In this document: positions 26,185 to 35,236 of the stretch, in pieces
Layout: every line of letters begins with the position of its first letter
How positions within the stretch are numbered: position 1 is the first letter of the stretch
Assembly: GCF_041276405.1 (NCBI RefSeq)
Contig: NZ_JBGGGT010000002.1
Location: 526,001 to 590,000, forward strand
DNA: 64,000 bases
From: Microvirga sp. TS319
Lineage (GTDB): Bacteria > Pseudomonadota > Alphaproteobacteria > Rhizobiales > Beijerinckiaceae
Reading direction: 5' to 3'
Made by a program: the position numbers and the translations under genes
The notes under the pieces: model-generated
Seen by the model: the letters and a program-made list of their open reading frames with translations, nothing else
Database searches by the model: none
Told to the model about the DNA's origin: nothing

Positions 26185-27264
26185 ATGAGCGCCTTCCTTG
26201 AAGTCGTCGATGCCCGTGTTCTCTATGGGCAGAACGAGGTGCTGAAAGGCGTGAGCCTGGCGGTCGGGAAAGGGGAGTTCGTCGCTCTTCTCGGCTCTTC
26301 GGGGTGCGGAAAGACGACTCTTCTGCGCAGCATTGCAGGATTCAATGCTCCCGCCTCAGGCGCGATCCGCGTCGATGGACGGGATGTGACCCGGCTGCCT
26401 CCCGACAAGCGCGGCATGGCCCTGGTGTTTCAATCCTATGCCCTCTGGCCGCATATGACGGTCGACCAGAATATCGGCTATGGGCTGAAGCTCAGGAGCA
26501 TGCCGAAGCCGACGATCGAAGCGCGCGTTGCTGAAATCAAGAAGCTGCTGGGCCTGGACGGTCTCGGCGCCCGCAAGCCGGCCAACCTTTCCGGCGGGCA
26601 GCGCCAGCGCGTTGCGCTCGGACGGGCTCTGGCGATCCAGCCCGACATCCTTCTTCTCGACGAGCCATTGTCCAACCTCGATGCGAGGATACGCCTGACG
26701 GTCCGTCACGAGATCAGTGCGCTCCAGCGGCGCCTCGGCATCACGGCCGTGCACGTCACGCACGACCGCGAGGAAGCCATGGTGATGGCGGATCGGATCG
26801 TCATCCTCAACAACGGCGAGATCGCACAGGTCGGGACGCCAGAGGACGTGTACAACCGTCCTGCCTCCGACTTCGTCGCGGCTTTCATGGGGGCGGAAAA
26901 CCTCATCGAGCTTTCGGCCGAGACGGCCGGCGACCGGATGACGATTGCCGCCGGGCCGTTCAACTCGTCGGCCGTATTCCCCGCCCGGGGGCGGACATTG
27001 GCCGGTCGCCTGAACGCACGCTTTCGAGGAGAGTCGGTGGAACTCGCCGAGGCGGGCGACGCGATTCCGTCCGGTGCGGACGGAACTTCGTTGAAGCTGG
27101 CCGGCATCGTCGAGCAGACGAGCTATCCGGGTGGCCTCTGGCGTCATGTGATCGCCGTCGGCTCCGACCACGTCATCGTCGATTCTCCGCGCAGTTTCGA
27201 AATTGGCAAGCGCGTCTCGATCCGCATTCCGGAAGAAGCGCTCTTCCTGTTCCCAAAACAATAG
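26185..27264 (+). CDS. ABC importer ATP-binding protein (PotA/FbpC-type)
   Basis: The 359-residue ATPase starts at the ATG at 26185 behind GAGGAGAGG. Walker A is GSSGCGKTT (residues 38-46), with the Q-loop in VFQSYALWPH, the signature LSGGQRQRVALGRAL, and Walker B in LLLDEPLSNLDA. A C-terminal regulatory (TOBE-like) domain follows. It energises uptake with the binding protein and two permeases that come next. The sequence resembles ATPases for iron, polyamine, thiamine or phosphonate importers, so the substrate cannot be named from it. It is the first gene of a six-gene unit ending in a 2H phosphoesterase. Confidence 0.92.
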   Translation: MSAFLEVVDARVLYGQNEVLKGVSLAVGKGEFVALLGSSGCGKTTLLRSIAGFNAPASGAIRVDGRDVTRLPPDKRGMALVFQSYALWPHMTVDQNIGYGLKLRSMPKPTIEARVAEIKKLLGLDGLGARKPANLSGGQRQRVALGRALAIQPDILLLDEPLSNLDARIRLTVRHEISALQRRLGITAVHVTHDREEAMVMADRIVILNNGEIAQVGTPEDVYNRPASDFVAAFMGAENLIELSAETAGDRMTIAAGPFNSSAVFPARGRTLAGRLNARFRGESVELAEAGDAIPSGADGTSLKLAGIVEQTSYPGGLWRHVIAVGSDHVIVDSPRSFEIGKRVSIRIPEEALFLFPKQ

Positions 27265-27327
27265 ACCGGCGGATTCCAACCGCAGGCAAAGGCACAGGGC
27301 ACCCGAGGGTGTCACAGGAGAAGGACC

Positions 27328-28467
27328 ATGAAAGCTAAGTTGATTGCCTCCACGCTCGTGGCAGGCATGTTCTGCACGTCGCTCTCCGCGGCGGAACTGA
27401 CCGTCCTCACCGCCGGCGACCAGAATATGGTCGATTACGTGAACGAGTATCTGGGGCCCTTGTTCGAGAAGGAGAACCCGGGCACGAAGGTTCGCGTCGT
27501 CGGAACCGGTCCGGGCGATGCCGGATCCCAGAAGATCCTCGAGCGCTTCGAAGCGCAGAGCAAGGCAGGCGTTCAGAAATGGGATGCCGATGTCGCCGTC
27601 GTTCACGAGAAATTCGTCGGCCCCATGGTCGAGCAGAAGTTCCTCGAGGCGTATCGCGGCAAGATCCCGACCGGCTCCCTGGTGACACGCGAAAATGCCA
27701 AGATGGCTCTCGGCGCGAACGTGGACGGCTACGTGATGCCCATGTTCAACAGCCAGACGGCCCTGGCCTACAATCCTGCTCTGGTTCCCAATCCGCCGAA
27801 GAGCTACGACGAGATCGTCGAGTTCGCGAAGAAGAACCCGAAGCAGTTCGGCTATAACGGCATCAAGGGCGGAGCGTCCGGCGTCAGCTTCGTCATGGGC
27901 TGGGTCTATGCCTATGGCGGCGGCGATGCGCAAAAGCTCATGAACGGCCCGTTCGACCCGAACGAGGCCAAGCACTGGGACAAGGCTTTCGCGTCCCTGA
28001 AGGACTTCACCCGCAACGCCACGCTCACCCCGGGCAATGCCGGCACGCTCGACATGCTCAGCCGTGGCGAGATCGCCATCGGGCCGGTCTGGGTCGACAT
28101 GTTCTATTCCTGGAAGGCGAACGGCCAATTGCCGCCGGAGATGAAGCTGGTCCTGCCGTCTCCCGGCATGCCCGGCCAGCCGATGCACTACGTCGTTCCG
28201 GAAAAGAGCGCCAACAAGGACCTCGCCGAGAAGTTCGTCGCGCTTGCGACCAGCCCGAAGGTGCAGGCCGAGGGGATCGTGAAGCGCTTCAACTGGTATC
28301 CCGGAATCGATGCGCAGCACGTTCAGGCGAACCTGGACAAGGCGACCTGGGAGAAGCTCTTCACGGACATCTCGCCCGAGGACCTGGCCAAGAACGGCAA
28401 GCCGTTCCCGATTGCTCCGTACAACAGCGCGATCCTGGAAGCCTATGAACGCCAAGTTGGAAACTGA
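27328..28467 (+). CDS. Periplasmic solute-binding protein (family 1)
   Basis: The 379-residue protein has a signal peptide (MKAKLIASTLVAGMFCTSLSA, cleavage likely near AELTVL) and a bilobed binding-protein body (VRVVGTGPGDAGSQKILERF, VAVVHEKFVGPM, GYVMPMFNSQTALAYNPALV). It would act in the periplasm and deliver its ligand to the following permeases. It is the size of extracellular binding proteins family 1. The nearby 2H phosphoesterase hints at a phosphorylated ligand. The permease gene begins inside its last codons. Confidence 0.9.
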   Translation: MKAKLIASTLVAGMFCTSLSAAELTVLTAGDQNMVDYVNEYLGPLFEKENPGTKVRVVGTGPGDAGSQKILERFEAQSKAGVQKWDADVAVVHEKFVGPMVEQKFLEAYRGKIPTGSLVTRENAKMALGANVDGYVMPMFNSQTALAYNPALVPNPPKSYDEIVEFAKKNPKQFGYNGIKGGASGVSFVMGWVYAYGGGDAQKLMNGPFDPNEAKHWDKAFASLKDFTRNATLTPGNAGTLDMLSRGEIAIGPVWVDMFYSWKANGQLPPEMKLVLPSPGMPGQPMHYVVPEKSANKDLAEKFVALATSPKVQAEGIVKRFNWYPGIDAQHVQANLDKATWEKLFTDISPEDLAKNGKPFPIAPYNSAILEAYERQVGN

Positions 28468-29398
28468 CGTCACCGACGGCTGGGGAAGCAGAAGGCTTCC
28501 CCAGCCCGACGCCGATCGTGCATCCCGCAACATGCAGCCGGGCCATTCGAATGCGGAGCGCGGACGACTTGCCATGCCGCCTCGCATGCTGGGTTTTCTA
28601 TTGGTCGCTCCGGCGCTGGCGATTGTCGTGTTCCTCTTCATCGTGCCTCTCGCCAGCTCGGTCACGGGGGCGTTCGACGTCGGAGGCGCATTCAGTTTCG
28701 GCAATTTCACGAAGGCCTTCGAGCTCTACAGCGGCGACATGCTCTTCACGCTCGCCATCGTGACCCTGTCGTCGGCCCTGATCGGCCTCTTCTCCATCAT
28801 GATCGGCGGCTATCTCACGCTCGGCTCGAACCCGCGGGCCGTCGCGGTCCTGAGATGGGTCTACCGCTGGCCGCTGTTCATTCCGTTCATCGTCGTCGGC
28901 CAGATTTTGCGCACGTTCCTGGCCAAGAACGGCCTGATGAACAACATCTTCATCGAACTGGGCCTGATGACGCCTCTGTCGGCCATGTCCTTTCTCGACT
29001 GGCGAGGCATCGTCATCGCGTTCGTCTGGAAGCAGACTCCTTTCGTCGCCTTGCTCCTCTCCGGCGCAATGGCCTCCATCGATCACAGCACCATCGAGGC
29101 CGCGCGCAATCTCGGGGCCAAGCGCCTGCGGATCCTGATCGAGATCGTCCTGCCCCAGGTCCGCACGACCCTTCTGGTCGGTATCATCCTGAGCTTCGTG
29201 ACGATGATGTCCGTGCTGTCGGTTCCGCTCATGATAAATGCGCAATCGCCCACGATGATCACGGCCAACATGGCGTTCCGCATCAACGCCTACAGGGATT
29301 ACGGCGTCGCCAATGCCCTCGGGCTGATCTCGCTGCTGATGACGAGCGTCGTTGCCTGGATTTATCTGCGTCAAACCATGAGGGAGCATCGCCGATGA
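28445..29398 (+). CDS. ABC importer permease, subunit 1
   Basis: The 317-residue inner-membrane protein is read from the ATG at 28445, which overlaps the binding-protein gene and has GGAAG upstream; a later ATG at about 28574 is possible. It has about six membrane helices and the ATPase-contacting EAA loop as EAARNLGAKRLRILIEIVLPQ. The first 40 residues are polar and odd for a permease, which is why the start is uncertain. It pairs with the next permease, overlapping it by 4 bp. Confidence 0.87.
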   Translation: MNAKLETDVTDGWGSRRLPQPDADRASRNMQPGHSNAERGRLAMPPRMLGFLLVAPALAIVVFLFIVPLASSVTGAFDVGGAFSFGNFTKAFELYSGDMLFTLAIVTLSSALIGLFSIMIGGYLTLGSNPRAVAVLRWVYRWPLFIPFIVVGQILRTFLAKNGLMNNIFIELGLMTPLSAMSFLDWRGIVIAFVWKQTPFVALLLSGAMASIDHSTIEAARNLGAKRLRILIEIVLPQVRTTLLVGIILSFVTMMSVLSVPLMINAQSPTMITANMAFRINAYRDYGVANALGLISLLMTSVVAWIYLRQTMREHRR

Positions 29399-30207
29399 GC
29401 GCGCGCCTCGACTGGAAATGGATCCCCCGTGGGATCGGGCTTGGAATCCTGGCCTTCATCGTCTTCGGTCCTCTGGTGAACCTTCTGCTCTGGACCGTGG
29501 CGGAGCGCTGGTATTTCCCGCATGTCCTGCCGCTGAAATACGGCTTCACGTTCTGGGCGAATGTCTTTTCGCCGCGCGGGAACGCCATGTCCTCCTTAGG
29601 CACGAGCATCGTCATCGCCGCCCTGACGGTGATCGTGTCCCTGGGGCTTGCCATTCCGGCAGGCTACGCGCTCGCCCGGCTCCGCCTGCCGTTCCGCGGC
29701 CTCATCCTGCTGGCGCTGCTCATTCCTCAGGCTTTCCCGAACCTGCCGGTCTATGTGAACATCGCGCGCATCTTCTATCAATACGGCCTCAATGGAACGG
29801 TTCTCGGCGTGGTCCTCGTCCATGTGACGCACGGTCTCGTCTATGCGGTCTGGATTGCGACCGCGGCTTTCTCCGCCATCGACCGCGAACTGGAGGAGGC
29901 CGCGCGTTCCATGGGCGCAAGCGCGCTGCGTGGGTTCTGGGACGTTACAATGCCGATTGCGGCACCTGGGCTTCTGGCGAGTGCCATCTTCGTGTTCCTG
30001 GAATCCCTCGACGAGTTCACGGGCACCTATTTCGTCGGCGCCCCCGACGTTTCGACCCTGCCCCTTCTGCTCTACACGGCCGGCTCGGGGGGCAATTATC
30101 AGATCGCCTCCATCACGGCCCTGATCCTGCTGATCCCTTCGATCGCCTTCATGTTCGTCGTCGAGCGCTTTCTCCGGTCCGACGTGCTCTCCAAGGTCGG
30201 GCGCTGA
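29395..30207 (+). CDS. ABC importer permease, subunit 2
   Basis: The 270-residue inner-membrane protein starts at the ATG at 29395, overlapping the previous stop. Six hydrophobic helices are visible, and the EAA loop reads EEAARSMGASALRGFWDVTMPIAAPG. With subunit 1 it forms the transport channel. The LacI-type regulator gene begins 4 bp after its stop. Confidence 0.9.
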   Translation: MSARLDWKWIPRGIGLGILAFIVFGPLVNLLLWTVAERWYFPHVLPLKYGFTFWANVFSPRGNAMSSLGTSIVIAALTVIVSLGLAIPAGYALARLRLPFRGLILLALLIPQAFPNLPVYVNIARIFYQYGLNGTVLGVVLVHVTHGLVYAVWIATAAFSAIDRELEEAARSMGASALRGFWDVTMPIAAPGLLASAIFVFLESLDEFTGTYFVGAPDVSTLPLLLYTAGSGGNYQIASITALILLIPSIAFMFVVERFLRSDVLSKVGR

Positions 30208-30211
30208 TCGA

Positions 30212-31258
30212 ATGGCGGGAGACATGGATACGGAGATCGACGGAACCGGACCGCACTTCGTCAGCGCCCATATGGTGGCCGAACGCGCCGGCGTCTCGCG
30301 CTCGGCCGTCTCGCGCGCCTTCACGCCGGGAGCGAGCATCGCCCCCGCGACGCGCAAGAAGGTGATGAAGGCCGCAGCGGAGCTGGGCTACCAGGTCAAC
30401 GATCTGGCGCGCGGGCTTCTCGCCAATTGCAGCCGCCTCGTGGGCCTTGTCGCCTCGGATCTTGCAAGCCCATTCCGGACGCTGCAGGTCGCGGCCTTGT
30501 CGAGGCGCCTCGTCGCACGGGGAAGCGTTCCCGTTCTCATTCCGACCGAGCCCGGAGAGGATCAGGTCGGGGCCGCCCACGCGACGCTTCTGCGGTACAG
30601 GGCCGAGGCGACGATCGTCCTGTCCGGCATGCCGTCCTCGTCCATCGTCGAACTGGCGCAGCGCAACGGGCAGCCGCTCATCGTCGTAGGGCGGACAGAG
30701 CACGGTCCGGACCACGTCCGGATCAACAATGCCCGCGCGGCGCAGGTCGCCGTCGAGGTCTTCCTGGCGCGAGGGCTGACGAAGCTCGGCCTCGTTACAT
30801 CGGTCGTCGGTAGCCCGAACCTGATCGAACGGGAGGAGGCCTTCGTCGCGGCGGCCAGGGAGCGGGGCCTCGAGGTCAAGGTTCAGCGGGCGGGCTACAC
30901 CGACTACGAGGGCGGTCAGGCCGCCGCGTCCCTGCTCCTGGGAACGGGCGTGACGGTCGAGGCGGTTTTCTGCGTCAACGATCTCATGGCGCTCGGATTG
31001 ATGGATTTTGCCCGGGACGTGCTGAATCTCTCGATCCCGGAGAACCTCTCGGTCATCGGCTTCGACGGCATTCCGCAAACCCGCTGGAGCGCCTATCGTC
31101 TGACGACCTTTCATCAGGACGAGGAGGCGCTCGCCGCGGAAACCATCCGGGTTCTGGATCGGCGGCAGGCCGACCCGAAGGCGCCGCCCATCGTGTCGGT
31201 GCTCGATGTGCCTCTGATCTATCGTGGAAGCGTCCGGCCGCTGAAGGACGGCATGTGA
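30212..31258 (+). CDS. LacI family transcriptional regulator
   Basis: The 348-residue protein has an N-terminal helix-turn-helix (HMVAERAGVSRSAVSRAFTPGASIAP) and hinge (YQVNDLARGL). A periplasmic-binding-protein-like sensor domain follows, containing VVGRTEHGPDHVRINN and GFDGIPQTRWSAYRLTTF. It is encoded in the importer operon, so autoregulation is likely, with the palindrome at 26128-26147 the leading candidate operator. The start may be at 30212 or 30224. The ligand is unknown, presumably the transported compound or its product. Confidence 0.92.
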   Translation: MAGDMDTEIDGTGPHFVSAHMVAERAGVSRSAVSRAFTPGASIAPATRKKVMKAAAELGYQVNDLARGLLANCSRLVGLVASDLASPFRTLQVAALSRRLVARGSVPVLIPTEPGEDQVGAAHATLLRYRAEATIVLSGMPSSSIVELAQRNGQPLIVVGRTEHGPDHVRINNARAAQVAVEVFLARGLTKLGLVTSVVGSPNLIEREEAFVAAARERGLEVKVQRAGYTDYEGGQAAASLLLGTGVTVEAVFCVNDLMALGLMDFARDVLNLSIPENLSVIGFDGIPQTRWSAYRLTTFHQDEEALAAETIRVLDRRQADPKAPPIVSVLDVPLIYRGSVRPLKDGM

Positions 31259-31295
31259 GGGGCAACCATCCGGCCGCCCCGTTCGAGGGAACGAC

Positions 31296-31820
31296 ATGAA
31301 GACCGAGTATCATTCCATTTGGCTGATGCCCTGCGCCACGCAGGAGAGGATGTTGTCGGGCATCGTCCGGGATCTCGCCGGACGCTTCGAAAGCCCGATC
31401 TTCCAGCCGCATCTGACCCTCGTGGAGGATATGCCGAGAACCTGTGAGGAGCTGCAGCCTCTTCTCGCGCAGGTCGCCGAGGATGCGAGCGCGTTCGACG
31501 CGCCCGTCGAGACGGTCGAGGAAAGCGGCCTGTATTATCGCTCGTTCTATGCGCGCTTTCCGGTCGTCCAGCCTCTGCGCGTCATGAAGACGAAAGCCGT
31601 CGAGGTCTTCCGTGTTGGAAACGTCGAGAGCTTCATGCCGCATATCTCACTGGCCTATGGGGTCCAGGAAGGCCCTGAAAAGTCCCGATCCATGGGAGAC
31701 CTGCGGGAACGGCTCGCGGGCATGAGCGTGCGCTTCGACCGAATCTGCATCGTTTCCTCGTCTCAGCAGACTCCGATCGAGGAATGGGCGATCAGATCGA
31801 GCGTCCCGCTACCCGAATGA
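31296..31820 (+). CDS. 2H phosphoesterase superfamily protein (cyclic phosphodiesterase-like)
   Basis: The 174-residue protein has two H-x-T/S motifs, PHLTL (His39, Thr41) and PHISL (His116, Ser118). This is the layout of 2H phosphoesterases, which open 2',3'- or 1,2-cyclic phosphates or hydrolyse related phosphodiesters. It is cytosolic, 37 bp after the LacI regulator gene on the same strand, and followed by a terminator. The position suggests it processes the imported compound, as cyclic phosphodiesterases do in phosphonate or ADP-ribose cyclic phosphate pathways; the real substrate is not known. Confidence 0.82.
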   Translation: MKTEYHSIWLMPCATQERMLSGIVRDLAGRFESPIFQPHLTLVEDMPRTCEELQPLLAQVAEDASAFDAPVETVEESGLYYRSFYARFPVVQPLRVMKTKAVEVFRVGNVESFMPHISLAYGVQEGPEKSRSMGDLRERLAGMSVRFDRICIVSSSQQTPIEEWAIRSSVPLPE

Positions 31821-31821
31821 C

Positions 31822-31856
31822 GATGGCGCCGGCGGGTTGCGCCGGCGCCATCATTG
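31822..31856 (+). terminator. Terminator after the 2H phosphoesterase gene
   Basis: A perfect 13-bp GC-rich stem (31822-31834 with 31840-31852) and 5-nt loop begins right after the stop codon. It lies between convergent genes and may serve both. Confidence 0.75.
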
Positions 31857-31892
31857 TCTTCCTGGCGATGGGTGTGAAGGCTCGCTCCGGCC

Positions 31893-33401
31893 TTACTCCG
31901 TCACGGGCAGGCTCACTATGGATTTGCCGCGCAGGCGTCCATAGACCCAGCTGATCGGCGGCAGGGACCAGAGCACGATCACGACGATGCCTAAGCCCGC
32001 CGCGATGGGGCGCGAGAAGAAGCCGAGGATGTCGCCCTGCGAGATGATCATCGAGGTCAGGAAGTTCTGCTCCACGAGAGGACCCATCACCATTCCAAGG
32101 ATGATCGGCGCGATCGGGAACGCCGCGCGTTGCAGGAGATAAGCCAGAACCCCGAAGCCCGTCATGATGACGACGTCGAACATGGAGTTGTTCGCAGCAT
32201 AAGCGCCGACGAGGCAGAAGATCATGATCGCGCCGTTCAGATAGGCCCGCGGTACGCCGAAGATTACGTTCGCAGCGCGAACCGCGAGATAGCCGAGCGG
32301 GATCAGGAGCAGGTTGGCGATCACGAAGATCAGCATCACGGCATAGAAGTTCTCGGGATGGCTCGTGAACAGCTGCGGGCCCGGATTCAGGCCCTTCATG
32401 AACAGGATTCCCACAGCGATGGCCGTGACCGCATCGCCGGGAATGCCGAAGACCATCGCGGGAATCCAGGCAGCGGACAGGGCCGAGTTGTTCGAGGCGC
32501 CAGCTTCCACCAGGCCTTCCTCATGCCCCTTGCCGAACTTTTCGGGTGTCTTGGAGAAGCGCTTGGCCATGGCGTAGGAGATCCATGCCCCGAGGTCGCC
32601 GCCCGCCCCCGGCAGGGCGCCGATGACGGTGCCGAGAGCCGAGCCTCTCCAGAGATTGACCTGATGCTTGTTGAGAATGCCGATCACGCCGGCATAGGGG
32701 TTCTTGACCTTCGTGGCGGCGACGAGACCGGGGGCGCCGGGGGTGTAGCGCAGCAACTCTCCTAAGGCGAAGAGGCCGATCATCGCGGGCACGAAGGAAA
32801 GCCCGCCGGTCAGATCGAGATTGCCGAACGTGAAGCGCGCGGTGCCGGTCAGTGGGTCTGCGCCGATGGTCGAGAGGGCGAGGCCCAGGAACAGCGCGAG
32901 GACGCCCTTGATCACGCCGCTCGAGCTGACCAGGGCCGCGCAGGACAGGCCCAGGATCGCAAGCCAGAAATACTCGAAGCTCGAGAAGCGCAGCGCCACG
33001 CGTGCGAGAGCGGGAGCCGTGAAAGCCAGCACCACGAAGCCGAACAGGCCGCCGATGCAGGAGGCGACAATGGAAATGCCGAGAGCTTGCGCGCCCTTGC
33101 CCTTCTTCGTCATGGCATAAGCTTCGTCCGTATAGGCGGCGGACGAGGGGGTTCCGGGAATTTTCAAAAGAGCGCTCGGAATATCGCCGGCCGTGATCGC
33201 CATGGCGGTGCAGGCGATCACCGTCGCAATCGCCGGAATGGGCGACATGTAGAAGGTAAACGGCACCAGGAGCGCGACAGCCATCGTGGCGGTCAGCCCC
33301 GGGATCGCTCCGACGAAAAGCCCGAACAGGCACGACACCGTGATGGCGACGATGGTTTCCGGTGTTCCCACCAGAGCCAGGGCCTTGATGAAACTGTCCA
33401 T
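31893..33401 (-). CDS. tctA: Tripartite tricarboxylate transporter, large membrane subunit TctA
   Basis: The 502-residue polytopic protein starts at the ATG at 33401. It opens with the TctA hallmark GAIPGLTATMAVALLVPFTF, and a second one (GTVIGALPGAGGDLGAWISYAMAK) lies in the middle. About 11-12 hydrophobic segments are visible. It is the main channel of a binding-protein-dependent carboxylate importer driven by an ion gradient. It is last in a tctC-tctB-tctA order, 11 bp after tctB. The likely substrates are citrate-like di- or tricarboxylates, but related systems also take aromatic acids. Confidence 0.93.
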   Translation of the reverse strand: MDSFIKALALVGTPETIVAITVSCLFGLFVGAIPGLTATMAVALLVPFTFYMSPIPAIATVIACTAMAITAGDIPSALLKIPGTPSSAAYTDEAYAMTKKGKGAQALGISIVASCIGGLFGFVVLAFTAPALARVALRFSSFEYFWLAILGLSCAALVSSSGVIKGVLALFLGLALSTIGADPLTGTARFTFGNLDLTGGLSFVPAMIGLFALGELLRYTPGAPGLVAATKVKNPYAGVIGILNKHQVNLWRGSALGTVIGALPGAGGDLGAWISYAMAKRFSKTPEKFGKGHEEGLVEAGASNNSALSAAWIPAMVFGIPGDAVTAIAVGILFMKGLNPGPQLFTSHPENFYAVMLIFVIANLLLIPLGYLAVRAANVIFGVPRAYLNGAIMIFCLVGAYAANNSMFDVVIMTGFGVLAYLLQRAAFPIAPIILGMVMGPLVEQNFLTSMIISQGDILGFFSRPIAAGLGIVVIVLWSLPPISWVYGRLRGKSIVSLPVTE

Positions 33402-33412
33402 GAACCTGGTCC

Positions 33413-33925
33413 TTAAAAGAGAATGCCCGTCGGCAGCGGCACGCGCATCACGTGGGCGAACAGGTAGTCGACCACGAGCGTCAGCGCGACGGACGACAAG
33501 GCGGCTCCCCACCATTTCGCGCGTCCTGCCCAGGTCACGGCAAAGCCATAGAGCGACGTGGTGATGATGAAGCCGAAATAGGGAATGAGCAGAATCACAA
33601 GCACAAGCCCACCCAGCAGGATCATCGTGAAGAACGCGGAGCCTCCTCCATCTTCCTCGTTGTCGACGGTCTGCGCTCCGGCGCGCCAGTTGCGCATGGA
33701 GGTGATGCACAACGCCGCGCCGAAGAATGCCAGTACGAAGGCGCAGATGGACGGCAGGAGTCCTGGTCCGATCAGCGTATCGGGGATCATCGGCTGGAAA
33801 TCCCTTGAGCCGAAGAACAGCCCGAGGCCCCCAAGCACGCAGGCGAGCCCCAGACCGAAATCCGCGAGAGGCGGAGAACCCACCTCCAGGGAGGCGGGTT
33901 CATTCTTGTTTTGGGCCGACATCAT
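33413..33925 (-). CDS. tctB: Tripartite tricarboxylate transporter, small membrane subunit TctB
   Basis: The 170-residue protein has four predicted membrane helices, with a variable N-terminal cytosolic leader and FFGAALCITSM and VLVILLIPYFGFIITTSLYGF blocks typical of TctB. It partners TctA in the inner membrane. It overlaps tctC by 4 bp. Length is normal. Confidence 0.9.
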   Translation of the reverse strand: MMSAQNKNEPASLEVGSPPLADFGLGLACVLGGLGLFFGSRDFQPMIPDTLIGPGLLPSICAFVLAFFGAALCITSMRNWRAGAQTVDNEEDGGGSAFFTMILLGGLVLVILLIPYFGFIITTSLYGFAVTWAGRAKWWGAALSSVALTLVVDYLFAHVMRVPLPTGILF

Positions 33926-34881
33926 TTGATGAGTCCCGCGGCCTTCAGGCCCTCGCCGAACTGCTTGTCCTTTGCGGCAAGATAAGCCTCGAAGTCGGAT
34001 CCTCCGGCAAACGTTACGCCGAACTGGCGATCCGCCATGAATTTCTTGTATTCTTCGCTCGCGACCACATCCTTCAAGGCCTTTTCGAGCTTGGCGGACA
34101 CGTCCTGCGGCAGGCCCTTGGGGGCGGCGAGACCACGCCAGCCGCTGATCGAGAATTCGATGTCGGACGCTTCGGCAACGGTCGGAACGTCGGGGAAGTT
34201 GGAGTTGCGCTCGGTGTCGAGCGTAGCGAGAGCGCGGATCTCTCCCGCATCCATCAGAGCCTTGGCTTCCGAGAACTGAACGATCGCCGCCTTGATCGCG
34301 CCCGAGGTGAGAAGCTGCAGGGCCGGCGCGGCACCTTCGCTCGGTACCCAGAAGGCGCCCTTGGCTCCGGCCGCGGCCACCATCGCCGCATAGGAAAGGT
34401 GATTGACGCCGCCCTGATTGGCACCGCCCGCGGGGATCGCCGCCGCGTTGGTGCGCATGGCGTCGACGAGATCCTGCAGCGTCTTGAAGGGCGAGTCCGC
34501 GGCCACGAACACCCCGCCGTAATCAGCATTGTAGAGGCCGATCAGCGTATAGTCCTTGTAGGAAACCGGAGCCTGGTTGAGCCAGTGGAACATCGACAGT
34601 TCGGTGGTGATGTTGCCGAGCGTATATCCGTCCGGCTTAGACCGCGCGATCTCGGTATGGCCGATCACCGAACCGCCACCCGTGCGGTTGACCACATTGA
34701 TGGGCTGGCCGAGCTTCTCCTCGAGCAGCCGCGCGACGATGCGGGCCGTTCCGTCGGAGCCACCGCCCGCACCCCACGGAACGATCAGCGTGATCGGCCG
34801 CTCGGGATATTCGGCTAGCGCCGTTCCGAAAGAAAGAGCCAGTGCGAGACCGGCAGCGGCAAGCGTCTTGATCGACTTCAT
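33922..34881 (-). CDS. tctC: Bug-type periplasmic binding protein (TctC)
   Basis: The 319-residue protein begins with a signal peptide (MKSIKTLAAAGLALALSFGTALA). The Bug family body follows: YPERPITLIVPWGAGGGSDGTAR, GQPINVVNRTGGGSVIGH, and SISGWRGLAAPKGLP. It binds a carboxylate ligand in the periplasm and passes it to TctAB. It is the first gene of the transporter operon and is transcribed divergently from the aldo/keto reductase gene. Confidence 0.93.
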   Translation of the reverse strand: MKSIKTLAAAGLALALSFGTALAEYPERPITLIVPWGAGGGSDGTARIVARLLEEKLGQPINVVNRTGGGSVIGHTEIARSKPDGYTLGNITTELSMFHWLNQAPVSYKDYTLIGLYNADYGGVFVAADSPFKTLQDLVDAMRTNAAAIPAGGANQGGVNHLSYAAMVAAAGAKGAFWVPSEGAAPALQLLTSGAIKAAIVQFSEAKALMDAGEIRALATLDTERNSNFPDVPTVAEASDIEFSISGWRGLAAPKGLPQDVSAKLEKALKDVVASEEYKKFMADRQFGVTFAGGSDFEAYLAAKDKQFGEGLKAAGLIK

Positions 34882-35236
34882 TCACTCCTCCCAGAGAGCT
34901 ATGTGAGCGGCGCGACCGGAAAGTCGCGCACCATTGTCGTGGAGCGTATCTTGAGCACGCTGTTGTCCACATTCCGAATATCTATCCCGGTTTGCAGGAC
35001 AAGTGTCAATCGCGCAATGTTCCGATCCGCTCTCCGAGCCAGGGCGTTTCATCCTAAAGGACGAAGCCTAGCGCCTGGATCGGGGCTCTTGAACAAATGG
35101 CGGGCACTGCTCGAGATGCCGGCCCCGTTTCGGCGTTCTATCGGGCCGGTGCCCTTATGCGTTCCCCAGATGGAGGGATTGCCAAATCCCCCGACATTCC
35201 CCTCAAGGAGTTCATCCGATTCAACGAGGAGAATGT
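34882..35236. other. Divergent regulatory region, no gene seen
   Basis: The 355-bp space separates tctC and the aldo/keto reductase gene and should contain both promoters. I see no protein-coding frame with real character, no long dyad and no match to the EcfG promoter. No two-component tctDE genes are adjacent. Confidence 0.5.

Noticed and set aside
26356..28710. 784-codon minus-strand frame opposite the ABC importer genes
   Set aside because: It crosses two real genes and the gap between them, and reads as a shadow.
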